This document shows positions 26,150 through 34,581 of a stretch of 54,296 nucleotides of DNA, in pieces (positions within the stretch are counted from its first letter, which is position 1; every line of letters begins with the position of its first letter). The notes beneath the pieces are model-generated. The model saw only the letters and a list, made by a program, of their open reading frames with translations, did no database searches and was not told where the DNA came from. Origin of the DNA: F1-120-MAGs238 sp964484185. GTDB taxonomy: Bacteria; Planctomycetota; Phycisphaerae; Phycisphaerales; UBA1924. Both the position numbers and the translations under genes were made by a program. The stretch is from contig CAZAEQ010000030.1 of the NCBI GenBank assembly GCA_964484185.1, forward strand, positions 1 to 54,296. The letters are read 5' to 3'.

Positions 26150-26419
26150 TCACGCCCAACTCCGCCACAATGTTTGTACTTCATTAGCACCCGCTGATGA
26201 ACCCCTGCCCAGATTCCAGTTAGTCAACAACTCAGACATCGCATTGCAGTTGAAATCGCTTCGATACACGATGTTCTTCGCCGAAACGCCGCTGACGCTG
26301 CAGGTACCTGTGACAATGCATCGATACTCCCAGCTCCGCGGCGGTTCGAGTCCAACTTCAGAATCTGTCTGGAGCCCATCTATAATCTCAATCCACGCCG
26401 TGGCGGACGGCGGCCGCCA
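26150..26419 (-). pseudogene. Remnant of a dockerin-like secreted protein gene
   Basis: A minus frame free of stops for 89 codons reads like the C-terminus of a secreted protein: EPPRSWEYRCIVTGTCSVSG, then SAKNIVYRSDFNCNAMSELL, then TNWNLG. The DFN...ELL part resembles one EF-hand-like loop of the nearby dockerin-like genes. There is no start codon in the conserved part, the loop has lost most acidic ligands, and no GC-stop end follows. This suggests a decayed copy, or a C-terminal fragment of a different family. The rest of the 25845-26612 gap shows no coding signal. Confidence 0.35.
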
Positions 26420-26612
26420 TCACTAAAACCCACCCAGCCATTGCGCCTTCCCCAGACATGTCCGCGCAATCGTCCTGCCGCGAATTCACATCGAGCCTTT
26501 TGGTTTTGTACAACACGCACACTGGCAGATTCTTGATCCTGTCCTCACACCTCGCTCTCGCGATACACACAATCGCCGCGCACTCAAGCTTAGAATCGAC
26601 TAATCTCTCAAC

Positions 26613-27317
26613 GTGACCCTGCTCCCTCCACATACCGACCGCTTCTCCCCAGCACTCGAACCCCCTGACCGCCCCCGCCTTTGGTGCCAGATCGCGATCC
26701 TCCTCGCGGTCGCAGTGGTGCCAGATACCGTGAGCGCAATCCACGCGCTTTTCAGCGATCAGCCCGAAAACCTCTCAGTCATGGCAGGCGGCGCAATCCT
26801 GACGTCTCGCTCAATCTGCGTTGTCGCGGCATGCTTAAGCCTCCTGTACCTTGGCAATGAGCAGATCAAATCAATCGGGTTTCGTCCGCCCACAAAGTTA
26901 GACTTTGCCCTCGCCCTGTTTGTGTTTGGTGTGTCTATGGGCACACATGTTGCATTTAGTAATTTAATTTATGATACCTTTGGCGAGCCGCACCCACTGA
27001 CCTATGCCAAACCCCAGTCAATCATGGACTGGTACTGGTTTGTCCTGTCACACCTGTCCAACGGCATCGCCGAAGAGCTCGCGATCTGGGGCCTCCTCTA
27101 CACCCGCCTGCGCCGGCTTTGGCACAAGCACGAAGCGCCAGCAATCCTGGCATGTGCCGCGGCATTCGCCTCTTATCACGTCTACCAGGGCATCTCCCCT
27201 GCGATCTCGATCTTCGTCACCGTCGGCCTCGTGCACGGAATTCTGTACCGGATCACCGGCCGCCTCTGGCCGCTCATCATCGCGCACGCCGCGTCCAATC
27301 TCTGGTTTGCCTCCTAA
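26613..27317 (+). CDS. CPBP-family intramembrane protease-like protein with altered motif
   Basis: The 234-residue product has about six to seven hydrophobic helices. The CPBP (Abi/CAAX-like) family motifs are seen in order: EE at residues 154-155 (AEELAIWGLL), FxxxH (FASYH, 185-189) and HxxxN (HAASN, 225-229). The metal-binding Glu and His residues are therefore kept, but the family's Arg in EExxxR is Trp (W159). Members cut prenylated or other membrane proteins, or act in bacteriocin self-protection; this one's substrate is unknown. The start is GTG at 26613; no clear RBS. It stands alone between dockerin-like genes. Confidence 0.82.
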   Translation: MTLLPPHTDRFSPALEPPDRPRLWCQIAILLAVAVVPDTVSAIHALFSDQPENLSVMAGGAILTSRSICVVAACLSLLYLGNEQIKSIGFRPPTKLDFALALFVFGVSMGTHVAFSNLIYDTFGEPHPLTYAKPQSIMDWYWFVLSHLSNGIAEELAIWGLLYTRLRRLWHKHEAPAILACAAAFASYHVYQGISPAISIFVTVGLVHGILYRITGRLWPLIIAHAASNLWFAS

Positions 27318-27446
27318 GGCCCGAATCCGCCGCAAAACAGCCCGTTTCCCCTAAAATCAAATATTTCTCTGCTGCGCCTGTCACATCACCGCCCCCAGCG
27401 CACTTGCTCTGTACGGACCGCTTGCAGCGGCCAATGGAGCATCCCT

Positions 27447-29678
27447 ATGAACAAGTCCTTCGCCAAGATTACTGTCGCCTCTGCCCTCCTCGCCATCGCT
27501 GGTTCCGCTTCCGCCGCCGTCAAACAATGGAACGCAGCCAACGGAACATGGAACACGCCCGCTAACTGGTTCCTCGCCGGCGTCCCGCTCGCGGGCGACA
27601 CCGCCCAGATCGGCAACACCATCGCCGCCCAGAATGCCTGGGTCAATATGAATATCCCGGTCACCATCGCCGCACTGCAAATCTCAGACGGCATGGTCCT
27701 CGATACCACTACGTCCAAGCTCACAGTCAACGGCTCCACCACCATTACTGGAAGCAATTCTGATGGCATCTTCCTTCACTCCTCAAAGCTCAACGTCGAC
27801 CAGGGTGCCGCTGGCACCGACTGCGATCTCCAGGACCTCACCCTCAGTGATGGCGGACGGCTCGAGATCGACAACGGCGCAACCGTGCTCGTACGCGACG
27901 CCTTCATCGTTGAAGACGGCTCGGGCATCTACGGCGAAGGCGTCATCAATTTCACCAAAGTCGGCGGCTCAGCCTTCACCCTCAACGGCACTATCCAGGC
28001 CGCCGTCAGCAGCATCCCGCTCACCCTGAATCAACTCGGTACCGGCCGTTTCGATCTCGATGGAACTGTCGCCGGCGACCACATCATCAACGTCACAGGC
28101 GGCATGAACGATGGCTCTGAATTCGCTGACTTGGTGATCAATGGCGATCAGCTTCTCGACGCCTTCGACGATGACATGTGGATCGGTGGCGGCAACAGCA
28201 TCACCATGAACCTCTCCGGCGGCTGGGCTGTCGGCCCTCTCGCGGAGCTCTCTCTCTTCTCGGCCTTCTTGGGAACCTCCCCGGCAACCCTCAGCGGATC
28301 GCAGCTCTCCTTCGCTGGCTCCATTGACATGCCCGGGACCGATGCCTGGGGACGAATCAACAATGACCTCATCCTCCAGCCCACCGCCGCCGTTGTTCTG
28401 GGCAACTCCGATGTCCTCGAATTCCGCGGCGACAATCAAGTCCTCGGCGGAACCTACACACTCGGCGTCGACAGCCGACTCTACTTCGGCGGCACAGTCG
28501 ACATGTCCGCCGCCACATTCCTCGTGACCGATGGCGGCGTCGATTCTCGAGCAATCTTCAGCGGTCCCACCAACTGGCACGGTACCTTCAACTCTGATGT
28601 CACTCTGCAGCAGTACGCCGATGCCATTGTCACTGCTTCAACAACTGTCAACGCTCCCACCTTTGACCTTGATGGCGACGTCTTCCACAACTGGACAATC
28701 AACAGCGGCCTGGTCCTCAACCTCGATTTGTACGACACCAGCGTTCAGTCATACGACACAGCTATGACCATCAGCGGCGCCATCCCCGCCAGACTCACGA
28801 TGAATCTTTCAAACCCCAACCACGCCTTCCACATCGGCTTCTTTGGCGGCATCTTGAACCTCGCCAGCCTCGGCAATCTCACCATCACCCGTTACGCTGG
28901 CTCGCCCCTCACAATCCATGGCCAGCTGAACATCACCGGAAGCGTCCGCGTCGATGCTCCGCTCACCATAGCCCCAAACGGTACGCTCTCGCTTCCTACC
29001 GCTGCCGACATTCTCAACGTTACACAACTTACTCGCATCGATACTGACGCTAACGAAACAGGTGTTGGCTCCATCCGCAACGCCTCGACAGGCAACCTCA
29101 TCCTCGATAACGGCGCCAACCTTGGCGACATCGGCATCACCAACGATGGCGAATTCCGTATCGATGACTCCGCAGGCGCTGCCACCATCAGCCGCTTCAC
29201 TAACAGCCCCACTGGCAACTTTATCGTCCAGATCGGCGGCCACAATCCTGGCTCGCAGCACGATACTCTCGCTATCGGCGGCACAACCCCCGCTTCCCTC
29301 GACGGAACCCTTTCTGTGAATCTCATCGACATCGGCAACGGCCCCTTCATCCCCTCAATCGGCGACACCTTCACGGTCCTCGACTGCCGCAGCGGCATCG
29401 TCGGCACCTTCGACAACTCCCCAATCTCAATCGTCAGTGGCACATTGGTCGAATGGACCATCATCTACGGCCCAAGATCAGTCTCCGTCCGTGCCGACAA
29501 CGTCTACGTTCGCTGCCCGGCCGACTTCAATCAAGATGGCATCGTCGACTTCTTCGACTACCTCGACTTCGTCGACGCATTCTCCGCCAACCTTCCTGCC
29601 GCCGACTTCAACCACGATTCTGTACTTGACTTCTTCGACTACCTCGACTTTGTCGACGCCTTCAGTGCAGGTTGCTAG
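27447..29678 (+). CDS. Large secreted beta-helix-like protein with GC-terminal dockerin-like module (4 of 6)
   Basis: The 743-residue product has a signal peptide (MNKSFAKITVASALLAIAGS, then ASA). The body has short beta-strand repeats rich in Gly, Asn, Asp and Thr, starting with NGTWNTPANWFLAGVPLAGD, a pattern common in planctomycete and verrucomicrobial autotransporter-associated beta-strand proteins. It probably folds as a beta-helix. The C-terminus has DFNQDGIVDFFDYLDF and DFNHDSVLDFFDYLDF loops and ends FSAGC. ATG at 27447 follows GGAGCATCCCT. Third codon positions are strongly C-biased compared with the genes at 23080 and 30029. Confidence 0.85.
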   Translation: MNKSFAKITVASALLAIAGSASAAVKQWNAANGTWNTPANWFLAGVPLAGDTAQIGNTIAAQNAWVNMNIPVTIAALQISDGMVLDTTTSKLTVNGSTTITGSNSDGIFLHSSKLNVDQGAAGTDCDLQDLTLSDGGRLEIDNGATVLVRDAFIVEDGSGIYGEGVINFTKVGGSAFTLNGTIQAAVSSIPLTLNQLGTGRFDLDGTVAGDHIINVTGGMNDGSEFADLVINGDQLLDAFDDDMWIGGGNSITMNLSGGWAVGPLAELSLFSAFLGTSPATLSGSQLSFAGSIDMPGTDAWGRINNDLILQPTAAVVLGNSDVLEFRGDNQVLGGTYTLGVDSRLYFGGTVDMSAATFLVTDGGVDSRAIFSGPTNWHGTFNSDVTLQQYADAIVTASTTVNAPTFDLDGDVFHNWTINSGLVLNLDLYDTSVQSYDTAMTISGAIPARLTMNLSNPNHAFHIGFFGGILNLASLGNLTITRYAGSPLTIHGQLNITGSVRVDAPLTIAPNGTLSLPTAADILNVTQLTRIDTDANETGVGSIRNASTGNLILDNGANLGDIGITNDGEFRIDDSAGAATISRFTNSPTGNFIVQIGGHNPGSQHDTLAIGGTTPASLDGTLSVNLIDIGNGPFIPSIGDTFTVLDCRSGIVGTFDNSPISIVSGTLVEWTIIYGPRSVSVRADNVYVRCPADFNQDGIVDFFDYLDFVDAFSANLPAADFNHDSVLDFFDYLDFVDAFSAGC

Positions 29679-29707
29679 TACTTCCGTGCGACAGAATGTG
29701 CAAGACA

Positions 29708-29737
29708 AAATGACCCTGGCAAATGCCGGGGTCATTT
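29708..29737 (+). terminator. Terminator after the beta-helix gene
   Basis: The stem AAATGACCCTGGC-aaat-GCCGGGGTCATTT (imperfect, about 12 bp), 30 nt after the stop at 29678, is followed by GTTCG. It is a good rho-independent-like hairpin, similar in design to those at 24002 and 31453. Confidence 0.75.
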
Positions 29738-30028
29738 GTTCGTCTGACTGTGTGCATCGCTTTACACCGCGGACTTCATTGTCGCGGAAAGTTTGCTTAC
29801 GCAATATTCTCAACCTCCAATCGTATTGCGAACGCCTGACCCAGCTTGTCAGATGACACAACGAATCTTCAAAGTTAGCGCGTGAGTTCCGCTTGGCGTT
29901 TACGTTGAGTTTTCAGTAGCATACAGACATCTATATATCCCGATCCTGTACGCCAGTCGCACGAGCCACATTCGTTCTCCTGTGCGAAAACGGCGCCCGA
30001 AAAGGATAAACCAACTGGGAGGTGCCTC
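29738..30028. other. Intergenic region, promoter expected
   Basis: No gene is seen between the beta-helix gene and the 30029 gene. The end of the gap has a strong RBS, GGGAGG, 7-8 nt before the TTG start at 30029. A -35/-10 pair could not be assigned with confidence. Confidence 0.4.
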
Positions 30029-31426
30029 TTGAAGCGTGCAAAGTCATCGTTTCTCTCTCTTGCGGCGATTGCGGGAATGTGCGGTGCTGTATCCGCGACC
30101 TGGGCCGATGATGTACCGCCGGTGATGCCGCCGCCGTGGTGTCATACAAGTATTATCTGCGCAGGCGGCGTGTCAATCCGGGATGATGCGCTCGCACAGA
30201 TTATCGCGGACTGCATTCTGGCAAACGGAGAGGGCGTACACGATATCAAAGTCATGTTTAACTGCTGCTACGGTGGCGGAATATTAGATGACATTGGTCG
30301 CATGTGCGGTGCGGGTGGCCCCCTGGCAGGCACGCCCTGGGTTGGTGGGGCAGCCAGCGCGTGGAACGAACCGGCGATGGGTTGGACTGATGCGGTGGTA
30401 AACGACCCTGCAAATGCCGGGAAAGACCTCGGAAGCACCTGGACCGATGCGCTCGGCGGAAAAGCCACAAGTCCGACTGATAATTCCCAGGGGGCAATGC
30501 GCGCCGGATCAGATGGAAACGTCAAACGCGATATGGAACGGGCTCGCGATAAGGACGACTCTGGTCCAAATGGTGACAGTTCAGAAACACCGCAGGTTGC
30601 GAGCGGAAATGGTGGCGATGCTATTACATGGACCGGCGCAACCTCCCATCACGCAGTTGTGTTCGGCGGCGACCAGACCGATCAGCGACACCACAATAAT
30701 GTCAACAACATGACCGACGCCCTGGCCGGCAGATGGGGTGCAGCGCCTCACTCAATTATCACACTTGACGGCGGAACAAAACAGGAACTGATTAACGCAA
30801 TCTGTGCGTCAGCGGGGCTGCTCAATGAAAATGAGCAATTCGTACTCTACATAGACGATCACGGTGACTTTGAGGTTGATGTCGCGGAATTTCACCATTG
30901 GGTCGCGCCGCACATCTTCCCGGCTCCCACCATTGTGCCAATTGAGATTCCTGTAGGTTACGCCGAGGGCCTCCACCGCGTCGCTGCGCAAGGCGATCTT
31001 GTGCGACCTCAGATCTGGATTGATCTGGCGCAGCCTCTGATTACGACTGCGCAGTTGCAGGTGTTCTTCAACGGTGCAACATTCCCTTTGCCCAACGGTC
31101 CGCTCTCCGGGCGGGTAACGGTCAACATTCCTGAATCGCTGATCCATCCGGGCATCAATCAAATTGGTATTGTGACTTCTGGTCCTCCGGTTCCAATGTT
31201 GCTCAGCGGAATGACCATCTGGAGCGGACCGCTGAACGATCTGGATAAGGACATGCCTCCATGCCTGGCAGATTTCAACGGTGATGGCGGTGTCGATTTC
31301 TTTGACTACCTGGATTTCGTGGATGCATTCTCAGCGAATGATCCCAGCGCTGATTTCAATGGTGATAGCTTCATTGACTTCTTCGACTACCTCGACTTCG
31401 TCGACGTCTTCAGCACCGGTTGTTAA
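30029..31426 (+). CDS. Secreted protein with permuted caspase/legumain-like features and GC-terminal dockerin-like module (5 of 6)
   Basis: The 465-residue product has a signal peptide (to about residue 26). The TTG start at 30029 is supported by GGGAGG 7 nt before it. A helix then strand HDIKVMFNCCYGGGILDD (residues 71-88) resembles the strand and Cys motif of clan CD peptidases. Further on, HHAVVFGG (207-214), helix HHNNVNNMTDAL (221-232), then HSIITLDGGTKQELINA, and finally FVLYIDDHGD (271-280) resemble the fold's first strands and its His motif. The Cys block precedes the His block, the reverse of caspases and legumains, so a circular permutation is suggested. A beta domain (about 300-400) and two DFNGD-type loops follow, ending FSTGC. 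The peptidase assignment is an inference; secretion and the dockerin module are well supported. Confidence 0.8.
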   Translation: MKRAKSSFLSLAAIAGMCGAVSATWADDVPPVMPPPWCHTSIICAGGVSIRDDALAQIIADCILANGEGVHDIKVMFNCCYGGGILDDIGRMCGAGGPLAGTPWVGGAASAWNEPAMGWTDAVVNDPANAGKDLGSTWTDALGGKATSPTDNSQGAMRAGSDGNVKRDMERARDKDDSGPNGDSSETPQVASGNGGDAITWTGATSHHAVVFGGDQTDQRHHNNVNNMTDALAGRWGAAPHSIITLDGGTKQELINAICASAGLLNENEQFVLYIDDHGDFEVDVAEFHHWVAPHIFPAPTIVPIEIPVGYAEGLHRVAAQGDLVRPQIWIDLAQPLITTAQLQVFFNGATFPLPNGPLSGRVTVNIPESLIHPGINQIGIVTSGPPVPMLLSGMTIWSGPLNDLDKDMPPCLADFNGDGGVDFFDYLDFVDAFSANDPSADFNGDSFIDFFDYLDFVDVFSTGC

Positions 31427-31452
31427 AGCATGTGATGGCTCGATTCTGTCAG

Positions 31453-31476
31453 GGGCCTCGGCAATCGCCGGGGCCC
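31453..31476 (+). terminator. Terminator after the 30029 gene
   Basis: The stem GGGCCTCGGC-aatc-GCCGGGGCCC (one mismatch) is followed by TTTG, about 28 nt after the stop at 31426. The design matches the hairpins following the neighbouring dockerin-like genes. Confidence 0.75.
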
Positions 31477-31670
31477 TTTGTTCATGCGCGTCCACCCCTT
31501 ACCACTTGGCCTATGCACAAAAACACCCATTTTCACAATGTGCATCGGTTCTGGTATGTTTCTGCCACTCCTTGTCTTTCGGCGTGAGCATTGGTTCGCC
31601 CATGCGTTTGACTACTAGCCGGTGCTTCAACCCGCAGCACCAACTCCGCTCGTAGGCAAAGGAACTGAAC

Positions 31671-32648
31671 ATGAACGCAACCTCCACAATCGGCCTGATT
31701 CTTGCCCTTGCCGCCGCAACAGCCGGCGCCGACTTCACCATCTCTCCCCCGATGATGCACTCCGCCGCCGCCCGCGGTAACTCTGGCAATTCCGTCCTCC
31801 TCTACACCTACTCAGGCCCCGATGCAATCGTCACCGGCGGCACATTCGGCGGCTCAATCTCCTCCATCATCGACGGCACCACAATCGCCGAAGCCCAGTG
31901 GAACCTCCGCAACACGCGCTTTGGCACGACCGGCAACGTCAGCTTCTTTCACAACCTCGGCTACTTTGCCAACTCCGTTCTCGTTTCCGGCAACATTGGC
32001 GGCGGAATGATGCTCAAAACCGGCGATGTTCTCCGCATCGAAACCCACGAGTCCAGTTCAGCAGCTGACGACGGACCCGGCACCGACGCCGTTTGGAACA
32101 ATGTCACTTGGACTTTCGAGACCGCCGTCATCGAAGACCTCGGCAACTTCGAAGCCGTCAGCAGAATTACAACGCTGGGCGGCGAGGGCTTCGGCACCGA
32201 CACCGAAATCGCAATGTTCAACGCCGATGGAGTGCTCCAGCGTTCCAACGATGACTTCGAAGACACCTTGGGTGGCGGCTTCGGTGGCCTCTCCCTCGCC
32301 GATGGAACCTACTACCTCGTCGTCACGCCCTACGACTCAACATTCGCCAACGGCCTCATCCGTCCCGGCTTCTGGGGCACCGGCGAATTCAACCTCGCCT
32401 TCAACGATGTCACCGTCGACACCGCCACCCTCGGCCTGTATTCCAACCTCTGGTACAAATTCACCATCGGAACCCCCACCCCCTGCCTCGCCGATTTCAA
32501 CGGCGACGCTGCCGTTGACTTCTTTGACTACCTCGACTTCGTCGATGCCTTCTCAAGCGGCTTGGCCAGTGCCGACTTCAATGGCGACACCGTCATCGAC
32601 TTCTTCGATTACCTCGACTTCGTCGACGCGTTCAGCACCGGATGCTGA
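31671..32648 (+). CDS. Secreted protein with GC-terminal dockerin-like module (6 of 6)
   Basis: The 325-residue product begins MNATSTIGLILALAAATAGA, a signal peptide with cleavage near AGA. The middle (about residues 150-240) looks like a PPC-like or DVUA0089-like domain: TEIAMFNADGVLQRSNDDF and LADGTYYLVVTPYD. The C-terminus has DFNGDAAVDFFDYLDF and DFNGDTVIDFFDYLDF and ends FSTGC. ATG at 31671 follows AAAGGAAC. It is convergent with, and only 26 bp from, the gene at 32675; no hairpin lies between them. Codons are strongly C-ending. Confidence 0.85.
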   Translation: MNATSTIGLILALAAATAGADFTISPPMMHSAAARGNSGNSVLLYTYSGPDAIVTGGTFGGSISSIIDGTTIAEAQWNLRNTRFGTTGNVSFFHNLGYFANSVLVSGNIGGGMMLKTGDVLRIETHESSSAADDGPGTDAVWNNVTWTFETAVIEDLGNFEAVSRITTLGGEGFGTDTEIAMFNADGVLQRSNDDFEDTLGGGFGGLSLADGTYYLVVTPYDSTFANGLIRPGFWGTGEFNLAFNDVTVDTATLGLYSNLWYKFTIGTPTPCLADFNGDAAVDFFDYLDFVDAFSSGLASADFNGDTVIDFFDYLDFVDAFSTGC

Positions 32649-32674
32649 GATTCTCGAGATGAACACGCGATCCA

Positions 32675-33559
32675 CTATTGCCCAGAGTATTCCGGGCTCT
32701 TTCCTTCACAGTTGACGCCACGTGTGGCATCCTGAGTTCCTGCGTTTTGTGATGGCGGTGTGGCACACTGAGAAGTAAGTTCTGAGTGCTGAGTACTGAG
32801 TGCCGAGGAAGAATCGGTGGCACCCTGAGATTGCGTGTGTTTGTTTACTTGCTCGCGAGAGCGGTTGGCGCGCTTGGTCAGTTCGATCTCGAGTTTGGAT
32901 TGAACGATCTTCTCCTGACGAGACAGGTGGTCTTCTCGCTGGTTGAAGAGACGTTCATCGCGCGCTTGCTTGGCGGCCTGAGCTTGCTCGCGCTTCGTTT
33001 CGCGTTCGATGCGGCGTTGATCTCTTTCTTTGGCGGCTTTTTCGCGCTGGGCGCGAGCGAGGGCGCGGTCCTGGATGGAGAGGACTTTGGTCAGTTCGCG
33101 GGTGAGGGGTTCGCGCTTGTAGCCGGCGCCGACCTGGTCGAGAGATTCGGAGATGCGTTCGACTGCCGCGGAGTTCTGGAGCTGGGCGTAGACGACCATC
33201 AGGGCGGAGAGTTGGGCGACTTCATCTGGGTTGAGGTAGTCGAAGTCGTGGTTGTCGAGAATGGATTGGAGTTTCTGCATGGCTTTGGTGGCGGGTTTCC
33301 TTGCGATGAAGGCTTTCGCGGCGGCAAAGTCAGATGGGGTTGAGGGGCCAAGTGGCAAAGGGGCAGAGAGCGCGGAAAAGGACGAAGCTGAGGCAGAAGA
33401 AGGAAATGGGACCGATGGGACATATGGAACTGATAGGACTGATGTAGGAGACACTGCCGAGTCCTGCGTGCCGAGCGCCTCGGTGGGTATCGGAGAACTG
33501 GCGGTATGGGTGGCGGACTGAAGGACGGACTTGGCGGGGGATGAGTTGCGGTTTTTCAT
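32675..33559 (-). CDS. Low-complexity/coiled-coil family protein, copy B (intact)
   Basis: The 294-residue product has three parts: an N-terminus MKNRNSSPAKSVLQSATHTA, a Ser/Pro/Val-rich linker (to about 75), a helical domain (80-150, including VYAQLQNSAAVERISESLDQ) and a long, highly charged helix (about 155-245; Lys/Arg/Glu/Gln) that is likely coiled coil. The tail is Ser/Thr/Gln-rich and contains the heptamer repeat at 32782-32809, read here as SALSTQHSEL. It is paralogous to the gene at 1-723 and has the same leader. No known domain is recognised, and no signal peptide or membrane helix is seen. A role in binding nucleic acid or protein is possible but not shown. Confidence 0.75.
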   Translation of the reverse strand: MKNRNSSPAKSVLQSATHTASSPIPTEALGTQDSAVSPTSVLSVPYVPSVPFPSSASASSFSALSAPLPLGPSTPSDFAAAKAFIARKPATKAMQKLQSILDNHDFDYLNPDEVAQLSALMVVYAQLQNSAAVERISESLDQVGAGYKREPLTRELTKVLSIQDRALARAQREKAAKERDQRRIERETKREQAQAAKQARDERLFNQREDHLSRQEKIVQSKLEIELTKRANRSREQVNKHTQSQGATDSSSALSTQHSELTSQCATPPSQNAGTQDATRGVNCEGKSPEYSGQ

Positions 33560-33762
33560 GATGGGGCTCCTTTGTGTTCTGGGGGCAACAAGAACATGCT
33601 GTCCCTCTACATAAGGGGGCGTGCCGGGTGGTTTTGGCGGGAAAATTTGAACTTATGAGCAGGCATGATGATGAAAGTGCATGGAAAACAGGAATAAAAA
33701 TAATTTTCAAAATCGTAAATATACCGGACAAAACGAGGGCGCAAAGTGTCCGATACCGGCCA
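33560..33762 (-). promoter_or_regulatory. Leader/promoter region B, duplicate of 724-920
   Basis: It matches the leader of the 1-723 gene in order and spacing: GGAGC near the ATG, a hairpin GGGGGCAACA...TGCTGTCCCTC (33581-33607, weaker pairing than in copy A), the sequence CTCTACATAAGGGG, an A/T-rich stretch, and the inverted repeat TACCGGACA (33722-33730) with TGTCCGATA (33747-33755, one mismatch) over a 16-bp spacer. Conservation suggests a regulatory role. Confidence 0.55.
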
Positions 33763-34103
33763 GGACACCTCCGCGACAGATCGCAGGGAGCACGCACTTT
33801 CACCGCGCTGGTACCCCGACCGTAAGGTCGGCGGCGCGGATCAACTGAGTGCGATCCGTGGCGAGTACTCGCGCTCAATGCCTGCCTTGTTCAGATTTTC
33901 GCCTTGCGCTTCACAAACGTATCGTGCTGCGATTTCGATATCTCCTGACATGAAGAGATGATAGTAATGAAGTCGTGTAACATAGTATTTACCGCCATCG
34001 AGTGCCTGCGCCGATCCTCGCCACCGACCTTACGGCGGGGGACCAGGGCGGCGATAGCCTCGTGCCGCTGTGAGTCCCCTATTCAAGACAGCCATTCCCG
34101 CCC
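33763..34103. other. Intergenic region with palindrome, no gene seen
   Basis: It contains CCGACC-gtaa-GGTCGG (33816-33831) and a related CCGACCTTACGG near 34026, in inverted order about 200 bp apart. They could be ends of a small dispersed element or REP-type units. No coding signal is seen. Confidence 0.4.
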
Positions 34104-34469
34104 TCACACCAACTGATAATGCGAAATACTCCTCACAACCTTCCCCGCCTCATCAAACACAAAAACCTCCGCCGCCAGATCGCCAGTCATCCTCTTATAC
34201 ACCAATATCACCGACTCCAGCCCCACCGTCACATACAAAGGATCAAACCGCAACGTCGGATTCCGCACCAGTGCCCGCCCAAAATAATCCCGCACTGCCT
34301 CAATTCCTTTCAAACTCGGCTCATCCGTCCCGTTGTACCGCTTGATAAACGGCGACGAGTGCTCAATCCCCGCCGCGTAATGCGACATCATCGCATCCAG
34401 GTCATGTGCATTCCACGCCGCGTACCACGACCGGGCAAAGTCCCGGGCAAATTGTTCGGTTACTTCCAT
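34104..34469 (-). CDS. NTF2/SnoaL-like small protein
   Basis: The 121-residue product fits the SnoaL-like (NTF2 fold) family: ARDFARSWYAAWNAHDLDAMMSHYA, HSSPFI, GIEAVRDYFGRAL, LRFDPLYVTVG, then EVFVFDEAGKVVRSISHYQL. Such proteins are cone-shaped alpha+beta folds with a pocket; some are isomerases or cyclases, many have no known function. No catalytic residues could be assigned. Start Met at 34469 was chosen because the family begins there; the frame is open upstream to 34760 without coding character. It diverges from the MCE gene. Confidence 0.8.
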   Translation of the reverse strand: MEVTEQFARDFARSWYAAWNAHDLDAMMSHYAAGIEHSSPFIKRYNGTDEPSLKGIEAVRDYFGRALVRNPTLRFDPLYVTVGLESVILVYKRMTGDLAAEVFVFDEAGKVVRSISHYQLV

Positions 34470-34581
34470 GACCACAACATAGGCCCGCTCTCCTCTTGGT
34501 ACACTCTCGACGCCTGAACCACACCAAACCGCAATACCCCCCCACTTGCACCAACTCTCAAACCCGCTAAAGTGAACACCT

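Noticed and set aside
26139..26426. 95-codon plus-strand frame in the gap
   Set aside because: The minus frame of the same DNA gives a protein-like sequence; the plus frame looks random.
27969..28580. 203-codon minus-strand Gly/Glu/Val-rich frame
   Set aside because: It is antisense to the secreted beta-helix-like gene, and its composition mirrors that gene's codon bias.
22065..32648. Tandem DFN repeats considered as a CRISPR or mobile array
   Set aside because: The repeats are in-frame protein modules at gene ends, not equally spaced direct DNA repeats with spacers.
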